The notes below the pieces were generated by a model. That model searched no databases. It had not been told where the DNA came from and worked only from the letters and a program-made list of their open reading frames with translations. From an uncultured Mailhella sp. (GTDB taxonomy: Bacteria; Desulfobacterota; Desulfovibrionia; Desulfovibrionales; Desulfovibrionaceae), in contig CAJTMS010000001.1 in assembly GCA_910577155.1 (NCBI GenBank), positions 5,136 to 69,135 on the forward strand: 64,000 nucleotides of DNA, in the 5' to 3' direction. Shown here piece by piece: positions 27,349-35,916 of the stretch. How positions within the stretch are numbered: position 1 is the first letter of the stretch; each line of letters begins with the position of its first letter. The position numbers were made by a program, and so were the translations under genes.

Positions 27349-28095
27349 ATGAACACACCTTTGCTGTCAAAAAAAAATTGGCAAATGCAGTTTTGTTTTG
27401 CCTTTGTGTTTTTTCTTGTTATTTGTGCTGTGCAGTCATGGACAGATTGGGACTTTGCTTTTCAGCGCCTTTGGTATAATCAAACAACAAAGACATGGTG
27501 GCTGACCGCTGAGGAATTTTTGGCTACCCGCTGGCTCTGGTATGGCGGAGCTAAAAAAGCCATTTCTTTTTTTGCGGGTTTTTGTGCCTTTGTTTTTATT
27601 CTTTCTTTTTTTATGCAAAAAGTTAAAATTTGGCGAAAGTGCTGTGTTTTGCTGTTATTAAGTTTGCTTTTTGTTCCGCTTCTTGTGGGTTTGGGCAAAA
27701 AAATAACCAATGTATATTGTCCTGTGCAAATAGCAGAATTTAATGGTACCTATGAGCAGCATAGGATTTTTGAAATATTGGAAGGGGAAAGAGCCTTGGA
27801 ACCTAGGGGCGGATGCTTTCCGGGCGGGCATTGTTCCGGCGGTTATGCGCTGATGATGCTGTTTTTTGCTTTGCCGTATCCGCGCTATCGGTATTTGGGT
27901 TTAATGATTGGACTGAGTGTTGGTTCACTCATGGGGGGATACCAAATTGTCCGCGGTGATCATTTCCTTTCTGACACGCTTGCAACAATGAGCTGGGCGT
28001 GGATGATTAACCTTATCCTTGTGTATGTTATTGAAAAATATAAGCACAAGCTAAAATTAGAAGACAGTCCGGCTCTTATGGACTTTTCTTTATAA
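27349..28095 (+). CDS. PAP2-family membrane phosphatase (lipid A phosphatase/transferase-like)
   Basis: 248 residues with about five transmembrane segments. The three PAP2 catalytic motifs are present: GKKITNVYCP (the K-x6-R-P motif with Cys in place of Arg), CFPGGHCSGGYAL, and YQIVRGDHFLSDTL with the nucleophilic histidine. The CP and CFPGGH variants are those I associate with the branch acting on lipid A or other envelope phospholipids, with the active site on the periplasmic side. It is followed after 19 bases by a phosphotransferase of the alkaline-phosphatase fold, which suggests a common role in envelope phosphate chemistry. Confidence 0.8.
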   Translation: MNTPLLSKKNWQMQFCFAFVFFLVICAVQSWTDWDFAFQRLWYNQTTKTWWLTAEEFLATRWLWYGGAKKAISFFAGFCAFVFILSFFMQKVKIWRKCCVLLLLSLLFVPLLVGLGKKITNVYCPVQIAEFNGTYEQHRIFEILEGERALEPRGGCFPGGHCSGGYALMMLFFALPYPRYRYLGLMIGLSVGSLMGGYQIVRGDHFLSDTLATMSWAWMINLILVYVIEKYKHKLKLEDSPALMDFSL

Positions 28096-28114
28096 TTATC
28101 TGGAGCAATGACAC

Positions 28115-30037
28115 ATGAAGCTATCCCCTTCAAATTCTTCCCTTTCTCGTTCTTCCATGCTGATGTTCAGGTTTTCTTTTCTGGGCGCATTGGCATTTAT
28201 TTTCTTTTTTATCAATATTGTTTTTCGCCTGAGTTTACAGTATTTTTTTTCTGATTCCCTGCCTTTTGGCTTTGATACTGTTTCTCACCTTTTTTATGGC
28301 ATTATCAATGACTTTTTTACTTTGCTCTTTGTTCTGATTTTACCTGCCCTGTTCATTTTTTTGCCGGGGGACAGGTTTTTAAAGTCCATTGTGGGAAAAA
28401 GCTATTTAATCTTTACCCTTTTTGTGTATACGTTAATTTTTGTCTTTACTGCTTTTTCCGAATATTTCTTTTGGGATGAATTTGCCTGCCGCTTCAATTT
28501 TATTGCTGTTGATTACCTTATTTATACCAATGAAGTCATACGAAATATTATAGAATCCTATCCGTTGTTTTGGCTTTTTATGGCTGTTTTTGCCATAGCC
28601 TTGATCCTTAGCTTTGTGACATGGAGAACTCTGCGGAAAAAACTTGATACGGCTGTTCCTTCCACGCGTTTTTTCGGGCGCTTTATACAGCTTATTTGCT
28701 TTTACTGCATTGCTGCAGCAAGTTATTTTTGTTTTAATCCGCTCAATCACAGCGATAACAGGTATTGGAATGAATATGCAAAAAACGGTGTCTATTCTCT
28801 TTTTTCTGCTTATTTGCATAACCAATTGAATTATCGTACTTTTTATGAAACAATAGATACGGATTTGGCGTTTAAACTGGTGCGTGAAGATTTAAATATT
28901 CCAAATACGGTAACCCCTATACCCCACAATACGGTACGGAAGATTGCAGGGCATGACGAAGAGAAAAAACTTAATGTCGTGCTTGTGATTATTGAGAGTT
29001 TAGGAAATGCAAAGTATAAGGAATACACTCCTTTTCTTAATTCTTTAGCAGGCAAAAGCCTTTCTTTCAGTAATATGAAATCCACCGGAACACGGACAGT
29101 CCGCGGCTTGGAAGCCGTTATGCTCAGTATTCCGCCTACTCCCGGAAACTCATTAGTCCGCCGCGCGGATAACCATGATATCTACAGCCTTGCAACACCG
29201 TTTAAAGACAGAGGCTATGATATGTATTTCGTTTATGGCGGAATCGGTTTTTTTGACAACATGAATAATTTTTTTGAGGGAATAGGATTTACCGTTGTCG
29301 ATAAGCTTTCCTTTGAGCACGATACTTTTTCCAATGCATGGGGACAATGCGACGGAGATTCCTATGCGGAAAGCCTGCGTATTGCAGATGAAAGTTATGC
29401 AAAGGGCAAGCCCTTTTTCCAAGCCGTACTGACGACCTCCAATCACAGACCCTATACATTTCCGGAAACTGGGCTTAATGTTCCCCAAGGAAGCAGAACT
29501 TCCGCTGTCCGCTATACTGATTATGCCATTGAAAAATTTATGGAACAGGCAAGCCGCAAACCATGGTTTGACGATACCGTTTTTGTCTTTGTCGGGGATC
29601 ATCCCTCTTCTCTTGCCGGTAAGACTGAAGTTCCTTATGAAATGTACGGCGTTGTGAGTATGATGTATGCCCCCAAGCATATTGCTCCGCAAACGATTCC
29701 TGTTCTTTGTTCTCAACTTGATATTGCACCAACGCTGCTTGGCATCATTGGGTTTGAGTATATTTCTCCTTTTTTTGGCAAGGATGTTTTAAAAATGGAA
29801 GAGGGCAGAGCATGGGTTTCAACATATCAGCTTTTAGGCTATGAAGATGATAATTATTTTGCTGTACTCTATCCGTCAAAGACAAAGCATGCACTGCTCG
29901 TTAAAAATTCTCAGCATGACAGTCCTGAGCAGCGGGATATCTTTATTAAGAAGGCAATAGCATCGTATCAGGTTGCCTATGATGTGATAAAACAAAAAAA
30001 TTATAAGGAAGAAGCCGTAAAAAAAGCCCTGCCATAA
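28115..30037 (+). CDS. LTA-synthase-like sulfatase-fold phosphotransferase
   Basis: 640 residues. Five hydrophobic segments fill the first 215 residues; a periplasmic alkaline-phosphatase-superfamily domain follows. Its metal sites are visible: LVIIESLGNAKY, a Thr within KSTGTRTVRGLEA as candidate nucleophile, and FVGDHPSS near 500. Family members transfer glycerol phosphate or phosphoethanolamine from phospholipids to polymers, glycans or lipid A. In a Gram-negative bacterium a teichoic acid role is unlikely, so osmoregulated glucans or LPS are better guesses. GGAG lies upstream of the ATG. It is probably co-transcribed with the preceding PAP2 gene. Confidence 0.82.
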   Translation: MKLSPSNSSLSRSSMLMFRFSFLGALAFIFFFINIVFRLSLQYFFSDSLPFGFDTVSHLFYGIINDFFTLLFVLILPALFIFLPGDRFLKSIVGKSYLIFTLFVYTLIFVFTAFSEYFFWDEFACRFNFIAVDYLIYTNEVIRNIIESYPLFWLFMAVFAIALILSFVTWRTLRKKLDTAVPSTRFFGRFIQLICFYCIAAASYFCFNPLNHSDNRYWNEYAKNGVYSLFSAYLHNQLNYRTFYETIDTDLAFKLVREDLNIPNTVTPIPHNTVRKIAGHDEEKKLNVVLVIIESLGNAKYKEYTPFLNSLAGKSLSFSNMKSTGTRTVRGLEAVMLSIPPTPGNSLVRRADNHDIYSLATPFKDRGYDMYFVYGGIGFFDNMNNFFEGIGFTVVDKLSFEHDTFSNAWGQCDGDSYAESLRIADESYAKGKPFFQAVLTTSNHRPYTFPETGLNVPQGSRTSAVRYTDYAIEKFMEQASRKPWFDDTVFVFVGDHPSSLAGKTEVPYEMYGVVSMMYAPKHIAPQTIPVLCSQLDIAPTLLGIIGFEYISPFFGKDVLKMEEGRAWVSTYQLLGYEDDNYFAVLYPSKTKHALLVKNSQHDSPEQRDIFIKKAIASYQVAYDVIKQKNYKEEAVKKALP

Positions 30038-30045
30038 AGACAAAG

Positions 30046-30076
30046 AAAAAAGGTATCATGCGATGATACCTTTTTT
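30046..30076. terminator. Bidirectional terminator between the LTA-synthase-like gene and the lipoprotein gene
   Basis: 14-bp perfect stem (30046-30059 with 30063-30076), three-base loop, outer A6/T6 arms, placed between two converging genes. Confidence 0.9.
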
Positions 30077-30085
30077 ATATGCTTA

Positions 30086-30526
30086 TTATCTGGGCGGCGG
30101 ACGGTGTCCTCCATGCGGCGGCGGGGGGCGGTGCCCTCCACTGTGGGGCGGAGGAGGGGGACGGTGAAAATGATGCCTTCGGTAAGGATAGCCTCCCCAA
30201 TAATGATACCTGCGGTAAGGGTAATATCCCCAGCGGGGATAGAAGCCCGTATAAAATCCGGGATAAAACCCAAAAACAACTTGGGTTGACGGTGTATAAC
30301 AGGTTCTGGTTTCTTTTAGTATTATGCTGTTGCTACCGGAATTCACAGGGGGAGTGCTGACCAGAGGAATTTCCTCCGCAGAGCCTTGCCCTGTTTGTCC
30401 TGTTTGGTTTTCCTGATACGCCTGATATGACTGTTGTGTGATTAAGACTTCATGCCGCGGCGGATAAAAAAGCCCGCAGCCCGTTAAAAAGCACAGACAA
30501 AAAAGAATGCTCAGTATACGCTTCAT
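30086..30526 (-). CDS. Lipoprotein with Tyr/His/Pro/Arg-rich tail
   Basis: 146 residues; signal peptide with lipobox LTGC (Cys17), so the protein is lipid-anchored. The middle has QTGQTGQG and a predicted extended region. The last 45 residues are of extreme composition, with YPYRR repeated twice and the unit GGHRPPPPHGGHRPPP at the end. The six tail histidines could bind a metal or the tail could bind the cell wall; neither is shown. AAGGAAC precedes the ATG. No family recognised. Confidence 0.75.
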   Translation of the reverse strand: MKRILSILFCLCFLTGCGLFYPPRHEVLITQQSYQAYQENQTGQTGQGSAEEIPLVSTPPVNSGSNSIILKETRTCYTPSTQVVFGFYPGFYTGFYPRWGYYPYRRYHYWGGYPYRRHHFHRPPPPPHSGGHRPPPPHGGHRPPPR

Positions 30527-30661
30527 AATAAGTTCCTTTATATATCGGTATGAAGGAATGGATGTTACGTATCTTAACTGTCAGTATAGGGTGCTTTTTT
30601 CTTTTAAGCAACGGTTTTGTTGCGGAGATTATTATTCCTGCATGAAGAAATAGTTAAAGTT

Positions 30662-30733
30662 CGCTTTAATACTGTATTGGCTTGATTTTATAGTAGATTA
30701 ATTTAATTATAAAAATTTACAGTTACTCTTTTT
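30662..30733. repeat. Dispersed intergenic repeat, copy A
   Basis: 72 bases that match 63929-64000 at about 60 of 72 positions without any gap. The best-conserved blocks are TTGATTTTATA and AAAAATTTACAGTTACT. Copy A is followed by a GC-rich hairpin region; what follows copy B lies outside the window. Confidence 0.75.
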
Positions 30734-30821
30734 ATGGGGGAAATGATGAGCTCTGCTGCTGCCTTTGGCAGAGCTCGTTCACTTGCTAAGGGATGCAGCT
30801 CCCCCAATCCCCCTCAATGCT

Positions 30822-30846
30822 CTGTTATGAATACTATTCATAACAG
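30822..30846. repeat. 12-bp palindrome beside the restriction-modification gene
   Basis: Arms 30822-30833 and 30835-30846 are perfect reverse complements around one base. It is not followed by a T run, so a protein-binding or recombination site is more likely than a terminator. Confidence 0.55.
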
Positions 30847-30885
30847 GGAAAATATTTTTCATTCCTCATGTTAACCCAAAATGCA

Positions 30886-33800
30886 CTAAAATTCTATTTT
30901 GGTATCTATTTCGTGCATTATTGTTATTGTTTTTGATAGAGCCGCTATTATTTTTTGATAATGCATAATTTCATCATAGCTTAATGTCCTGCCCCTACGG
31001 TCTTTGAGCCATTTTTGCGCAGGCTGATATCCGCCTATACGGAAGTTCCATGCACTCTCAGGTACAGTATCAAAGTATTGTGTTTTATTAATATACACTT
31101 TGTTGTCTTCATATTTGAGATTGTTAACTTTATTTTCTCCCGATACGGGATAAGTTGTCATCAGGTTTTCAAGTTCCGGGGATTCCATTAAATGGAGTTG
31201 TCTTAATTGTTTGCCCAGTTCTGCAATTTTAAAGAAATGGTCTGCCTTGTCAGGATAAGGTATGCGGGGGAAATCAATTTTTAAAAATTCTTTGTATTTG
31301 TTTCTGTACTTGTCGGAGTGCAGCACTCCATAGATATAATCGAGGATATCAATGGGTGCAAAGGTTTTTTCCGTGGCTTCTTTTTCAGGAGTAAACGTTA
31401 ACTGCAGTTTCTGCTCTAATTCATGCACAATATCCATATTCAAATTAGGCGTACGGTTTTTGGCAAAGAATGAGCTTTGTCTTGTATCATCATAGAGATA
31501 AAGTGGAAAATTATAGCTCTGAAAGCCATAAAAACTGATATCCGATAAGGTGTCGGCTAATTGGACGGTATTATAGATTTCAGTATTTATCAAACTTCTC
31601 ATTAATATGAGACCGACATTCTCACCAAGGATAAAATGCTTCATGCCGGAATATCTGTGTCTTACCACTTTGTTTAAATCATAATCAATATATCTTTTAT
31701 CAAACGGTCTGTAGCTATATGTTTTATTTGTCGCTGTGTTAAATTTATCAAATGATACCAGTGTATTATCGTGATGTGTTTTAACGCCACTTATAATGAC
31801 GGGCATTAATTCAACAAGTTTAAAACCTTTTTTATAATCTGATTGGGCATTGAAATCTTTAGGGGTAAAAAAATAATGTGGTTCAACAGGTTTTAATTCA
31901 GTAAAGTCAATGGTATCAATTTCGTGTTTATTTAAATACTCAAATTTTTCATCCTTTAATCCAAATACTTCAGCATGATGGACTTTTGCTAATTTTTTAG
32001 ATTTTTTTATGTTTGTTTTAACAAAGATATTGATACTGACACCCTGCTGTATATCAAACACATTTACATCCTTTGAACCATCAGGACAACGCTCCTTTTT
32101 TATGGAATTACCATGTAAATCAATAACATATATTGTATTAAAAGTTTGCAGCAGGTGTTTTCTCATTTGTCTGAATATAATACCGTCTAAAAAGCTGTTA
32201 CTGGAAATGTATGCCAATATGCCTTCTTTGTTTTTTTCAATGTAGTTTTCACCCATGCGGATAAATTTAATATAATCATCAGAGAGAGGCAGTATATTTT
32301 TTTCGTTGAGGTCTTGCTTATATACTTTCATCAACTCATTAAGATATTTATTTTTATTGCAGCTGCTAATACTATACGGGGGGTTTCCCAATATAACCAT
32401 AAGAGGAGTTTCAGATTTTATCCGATCAGCTTCTTTTGCCTCTTCTGCCAGCCATAAATCCAGCAAAGGCAGTTTTGTTGTTTCATCTTTTTCAAGCGCA
32501 TTAGTTAAATACACATTAAATCTGTTTGTTTTGTTCGTTGCTGCATAGCCTGTTGCTTGGAGCAGCAAATTCAATTTTAAATGGCACATGACATAGGGGG
32601 TCATCATTATTTCAAAGCCGTTTAAACGGGGAATAAGTACTTCCTCCACATATTGCTGCCATGCACCTTTTTGCTTTATAACATACGAATATATATTGCG
32701 TATGGTTTCGGCTAAAAATGTTCCCGTGCCTGTTGCAGGGTCTAATATTTGAACCTTGTATGTTTCAATTTCTTTATACTGTTTAGATTTTTTATGAGAT
32801 ATTTCCGGACAGAATATTTTGCAGGTTGTTTTCGTATCATCAGCAAGCCCATGTGCCAATTTGAAGTCATTTTTTAATATGGTATCAACGGCTGAAACAA
32901 TAAACCGTACAACCGGCTGAGGAGTATAATATACCCCCCTTTTCTTTTTATTAACTTTGTCATATTTTTCTAAGAATGTTTCATAGAAATGCAGGAAGGG
33001 GTCAGTTGTTTGTGTCGTTTTACCATAGTTTTTAAGCAGTTTATTTAAATCCGCACATCTGATTATTTCAACCAAGTCATCAACAATCCATATCAAATTA
33101 TCATCAAGGCTTGCACCTGCAATATAATCAAATAACTGTCTTAAAAAAGGATAATTTTTTGAAACAAGGTCTCTTGCTTCCTGTCGGGAAAAGTTTTCAA
33201 GACTGGTATCGTTTAATCGTGCAACAAAAAGCCCATAGGCAATAGTTTGGGCATACATATCGGCAAAGGTGTGCGTTGTTAAATCATGCAGCAATGTTTC
33301 TTTAAATTTTTCTCTCAGGCGGGCTAATGAGTTTGTATTATATTCATGGTTTGCCAATGGTTCTTCATCGTATAATTCAAGCGTCTTTATGATAACATCT
33401 CGTATCACTGAGGCTTTTTGCGCCATTAAATGCGCTAATTGCTGCGGTGTTTTTATTGTTTGCCCTTTGTAGGCACAAAAGCTCTGTATATGAGTAATAA
33501 GTTTTGTAAATTCGCTCTCATAGACGATAATTTCTTTTTGTTGAACGGCGGCAATTTGTATAGTTTCAACACGCTCACCATTTCTATAAAACCAAAATTC
33601 AAGGTAATTCGTTAAAATCAGATTTTCAAGACTGCTGCGATATCTGTCGATTTGCTCTGTTTTTTCGGCAGTACTCAAATCTGTGTCAATGTCTTTTGCT
33701 TCTATATACCCAACAGGGATATTTTTTCTTAATATGATATAATCAGGAGCGCCGCATTGCTGTCTTTTTGGTTCATTGACAGCCTGAATACCAGTAGTGA

Positions 33801-33900
33801 TACTTTCAATAAATTCCTGTAACTCACCCCTGAAACTGTGTTCCGTGGTCTGTCTTGTTTTTAATTTTTTACTGACTTTATAGAGGTATTGTTTAAGCAT
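30886..33900 (-). CDS. Single-chain restriction-modification enzyme (type IIG / type ISP-like)
   Basis: About 1004 residues combining cleavage, methylation and target recognition. An N-terminal PD-(D/E)XK-like nuclease is suggested by GAPDYIILRK followed by YIEAKD (about 50-75). A helical linker leads to an N6-adenine methyltransferase with SAM motif ILDPATGTGTFLAE and catalytic motif GNPPYSIS; the C-terminal 400 residues should be the target-recognition part. No helicase motifs are seen, which argues against full type ISP enzymes. AAAGG lies before the ATG at 33900. No partner R, M or S gene is adjacent. It is more AT-rich than its neighbours and flanked by repeats, consistent with transfer. 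Confidence 0.85.
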   Translation of the reverse strand: MLKQYLYKVSKKLKTRQTTEHSFRGELQEFIESITTGIQAVNEPKRQQCGAPDYIILRKNIPVGYIEAKDIDTDLSTAEKTEQIDRYRSSLENLILTNYLEFWFYRNGERVETIQIAAVQQKEIIVYESEFTKLITHIQSFCAYKGQTIKTPQQLAHLMAQKASVIRDVIIKTLELYDEEPLANHEYNTNSLARLREKFKETLLHDLTTHTFADMYAQTIAYGLFVARLNDTSLENFSRQEARDLVSKNYPFLRQLFDYIAGASLDDNLIWIVDDLVEIIRCADLNKLLKNYGKTTQTTDPFLHFYETFLEKYDKVNKKKRGVYYTPQPVVRFIVSAVDTILKNDFKLAHGLADDTKTTCKIFCPEISHKKSKQYKEIETYKVQILDPATGTGTFLAETIRNIYSYVIKQKGAWQQYVEEVLIPRLNGFEIMMTPYVMCHLKLNLLLQATGYAATNKTNRFNVYLTNALEKDETTKLPLLDLWLAEEAKEADRIKSETPLMVILGNPPYSISSCNKNKYLNELMKVYKQDLNEKNILPLSDDYIKFIRMGENYIEKNKEGILAYISSNSFLDGIIFRQMRKHLLQTFNTIYVIDLHGNSIKKERCPDGSKDVNVFDIQQGVSINIFVKTNIKKSKKLAKVHHAEVFGLKDEKFEYLNKHEIDTIDFTELKPVEPHYFFTPKDFNAQSDYKKGFKLVELMPVIISGVKTHHDNTLVSFDKFNTATNKTYSYRPFDKRYIDYDLNKVVRHRYSGMKHFILGENVGLILMRSLINTEIYNTVQLADTLSDISFYGFQSYNFPLYLYDDTRQSSFFAKNRTPNLNMDIVHELEQKLQLTFTPEKEATEKTFAPIDILDYIYGVLHSDKYRNKYKEFLKIDFPRIPYPDKADHFFKIAELGKQLRQLHLMESPELENLMTTYPVSGENKVNNLKYEDNKVYINKTQYFDTVPESAWNFRIGGYQPAQKWLKDRRGRTLSYDEIMHYQKIIAALSKTITIMHEIDTKIEF

Positions 33901-33944
33901 AGACAATACCTTTCAGCAAAAATTTCTTAGAAACTATCCTTCCG

Positions 33945-33960
33945 TATATATATATATATA
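33945..33960. repeat. (TA)8 microsatellite upstream of the restriction-modification gene
   Basis: Eight perfect TA units, 45 bases before the ATG at 33900, where a -10/-35 spacer would fall. A change of one unit would alter promoter spacing by two bases. Confidence 0.7.
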
Positions 33961-34116
33961 GCTGTGCGCAGGGTCAGAATTTTATACATCAGCGTTTCTC
34001 CCCAATAATAATTCCATTGACAATGGTATGTTAAAAATGTGCCAATGTAAATATACAGCACAGTTTCCTTACAATTTTTTTTGAAACAAAGATACGTACA
34101 CAGCTTATCGGTACAT

Positions 34117-34153
34117 AAAAAAATCCTGCAAAGAATGAGAATTCTTTGCAGGA
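34117..34153 (-). terminator. Terminator of the hydrogenase operon
   Basis: 13-bp perfect stem (34124-34136 with 34141-34153), GAGA loop, and T7 on the minus strand, 28 bases beyond the hydB stop. Confidence 0.9.
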
Positions 34154-34180
34154 ATGTAAAGAGTTTTATATTCTCAAAGA

Positions 34181-35860
34181 CTAGAGAATTCTAAAATCAC
34201 GGCTTGTATTGGTTGCGTTGTCAATAACGTGAACAGAGCAAGCCATGCATGGGTCAAAGGAGTGAACAGTACGCAAAATTTCCACAGGACGTTTTGGATC
34301 GGCAATAGGAGTTCCAACGAGGGATTCTTCAACAGCACTCATATTTCCTTTTGCATCGCGAGGTCCAAGATTCCATGTTGAAGGAACAACAAGCTGGAAG
34401 TTCTTGATTTTGCCTTCTTCAATTACCAACCAGTGGGAAAGACCTCCGCGGGGAGCGTTGACAATGCCAACACCTTTTCCTGCTGCAGGAACTTCAGTAT
34501 TAATACAAATCTTGGAGTCGCCCTTTGCAAGGTTCTTTTTCAGTTCTTCAAACCAAACTTTAATTTGGCGGGTAATGATAAGGCATTCGGAAGCACGGGC
34601 TGCTGTTCTGCCAAGAGTTGAGAAGAGGTCGGCTGGCTGAAGTCCAAGAGCTTTCAAAACAAAATCAATCACTTCTTTTGTTTCTTTATGACCTTGAGCA
34701 TATGCAACAACCATGCTTGCAAGAGGACCTGTTTCAACAACCATACCGTCATAACGCGGTGCTTTAAGCCATGAATAACGGTCTGTGTCACCAATTTTTG
34801 TAAATTTTGGTTTTGTTTCGCCTTCGTAAGGATGACGGGCTGTTTCGCCTTCATACCAGCTGTGGCGGACGTGTTCGTCAATTTTGGAAAAATCTACTTC
34901 GTAGGCTTTGCTCAAATCACGATTTTTTACAAAACCGGGTTTGAACCAGCGGCTGTTCAAATCACGTTCTTTGCCGGGAGCCGGGAATTCGCCGAAAGAA
35001 AGATAGTTCACGGCACCGCCGCCGATTTTTGCCCAGTCTTTGTATGCACCGGCAACAAGAAGAACATCGGGAATAAGGGTATTTTCAACAAAAGTAAGGG
35101 TTTCGTTGTACAGTTCTTCAAATTGTTTGAGAGGTTCTTTTTCGAGGCTGTTATAGCAGGTCACGCCGCCGGCGATGAGGGTTTGCGGATGCGGGTTTTT
35201 AGAACCGAAAATTGCCATGGCACGGGCAACTTTTACCTGAATTTTAAGCGCTGAAAGGTAGTGAGCAACAGCAAGCAGGTTTTGTTCGGGAGTCAGGTAA
35301 TAAGAGGGGTGACCGCCAAGGAAATAGGCATTGCTGAAAGGTCCGAGCTGTCCGCTTTCAACAAGTTTAGCCACTTTGTCTTTTACTTCCTGCAATTCTT
35401 TTTCTGTTGTCGGCATTTTGGAAATAGATTTGGCAAGTTCTGCTGTTTTCTTTACATCGGCATTGATAGCGGAAGCAGCATCCACAAAGTCTAAGGCATG
35501 CAAATGATAAAAATGCACGATGTGGTCATGGGCAAAGAGCATGCCAAGCATAATGTTGCGGATATGGGTAGCATTAGCCGGAATTTCAACTCCCATGGCG
35601 TCTTCTAAGGCGCGGGTGGAAGCAAGAGCGTGGGTAAAGGTGCAAACACCGCAGGTTCTTTGCGTAAAGTGCTGTGCGTCCCGCGGGTCACGACCGACTA
35701 AAATATTTTCAAGACCACGGAAAAGTGTTCCGCAGCTTCTTGCATTTTTAACAATACCGTCTTCCACTTCAACTTCGATACGAAGGTGACCTTCAATACG
35801 GGTAAGCGGATCAACAACAACCGGTCCGCTGTAATTACTTTTTGGAGTTACTTGACTCAT
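34181..35860 (-). CDS. hydB: Periplasmic [NiFe] hydrogenase large subunit
   Basis: 559 residues (also called hynB). It carries the Ni-Fe active site that splits or forms H2. The four metal-binding cysteines are present in RTCGVCTFTHA near the N-terminus and DPCMACSVHVID near the C-terminus. The first C-terminal ligand is TGC, so this is not a selenocysteine enzyme. The 15 residues after the conserved His (from VIDNAT) form the extension removed by a maturation protease. It has no signal peptide of its own and should travel with the small subunit through the Tat pathway. It follows hydA after 56 bases; the protease and Hyp genes are not in the window. Confidence 0.97.
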   Translation of the reverse strand: MSQVTPKSNYSGPVVVDPLTRIEGHLRIEVEVEDGIVKNARSCGTLFRGLENILVGRDPRDAQHFTQRTCGVCTFTHALASTRALEDAMGVEIPANATHIRNIMLGMLFAHDHIVHFYHLHALDFVDAASAINADVKKTAELAKSISKMPTTEKELQEVKDKVAKLVESGQLGPFSNAYFLGGHPSYYLTPEQNLLAVAHYLSALKIQVKVARAMAIFGSKNPHPQTLIAGGVTCYNSLEKEPLKQFEELYNETLTFVENTLIPDVLLVAGAYKDWAKIGGGAVNYLSFGEFPAPGKERDLNSRWFKPGFVKNRDLSKAYEVDFSKIDEHVRHSWYEGETARHPYEGETKPKFTKIGDTDRYSWLKAPRYDGMVVETGPLASMVVAYAQGHKETKEVIDFVLKALGLQPADLFSTLGRTAARASECLIITRQIKVWFEELKKNLAKGDSKICINTEVPAAGKGVGIVNAPRGGLSHWLVIEEGKIKNFQLVVPSTWNLGPRDAKGNMSAVEESLVGTPIADPKRPVEILRTVHSFDPCMACSVHVIDNATNTSRDFRIL

Positions 35861-35916
35861 ATTTAAACTCTCTTATTTATTATGCCATTTGGCGTGAAAC
35901 AGATTGTTGACAGTCA

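Larger units (their letters stand above)
30527..30885. other. Intergenic region with dispersed repeat, hairpin and palindrome
   Basis: No gene is visible. The region holds copy A of a dispersed repeat (30662-30733), a 9-bp hairpin (30748-30756 with 30768-30776), a G5/C5 pair around it and a 12-bp palindrome (30822-30846) near the 3' end of the restriction-modification gene. Confidence 0.6.

Noticed and set aside
34181..34260. Possible selenocysteine in the hydrogenase large subunit
   Set aside because: The C-terminal motif is DPCMAC with ordinary TGC codons and no in-frame TGA.
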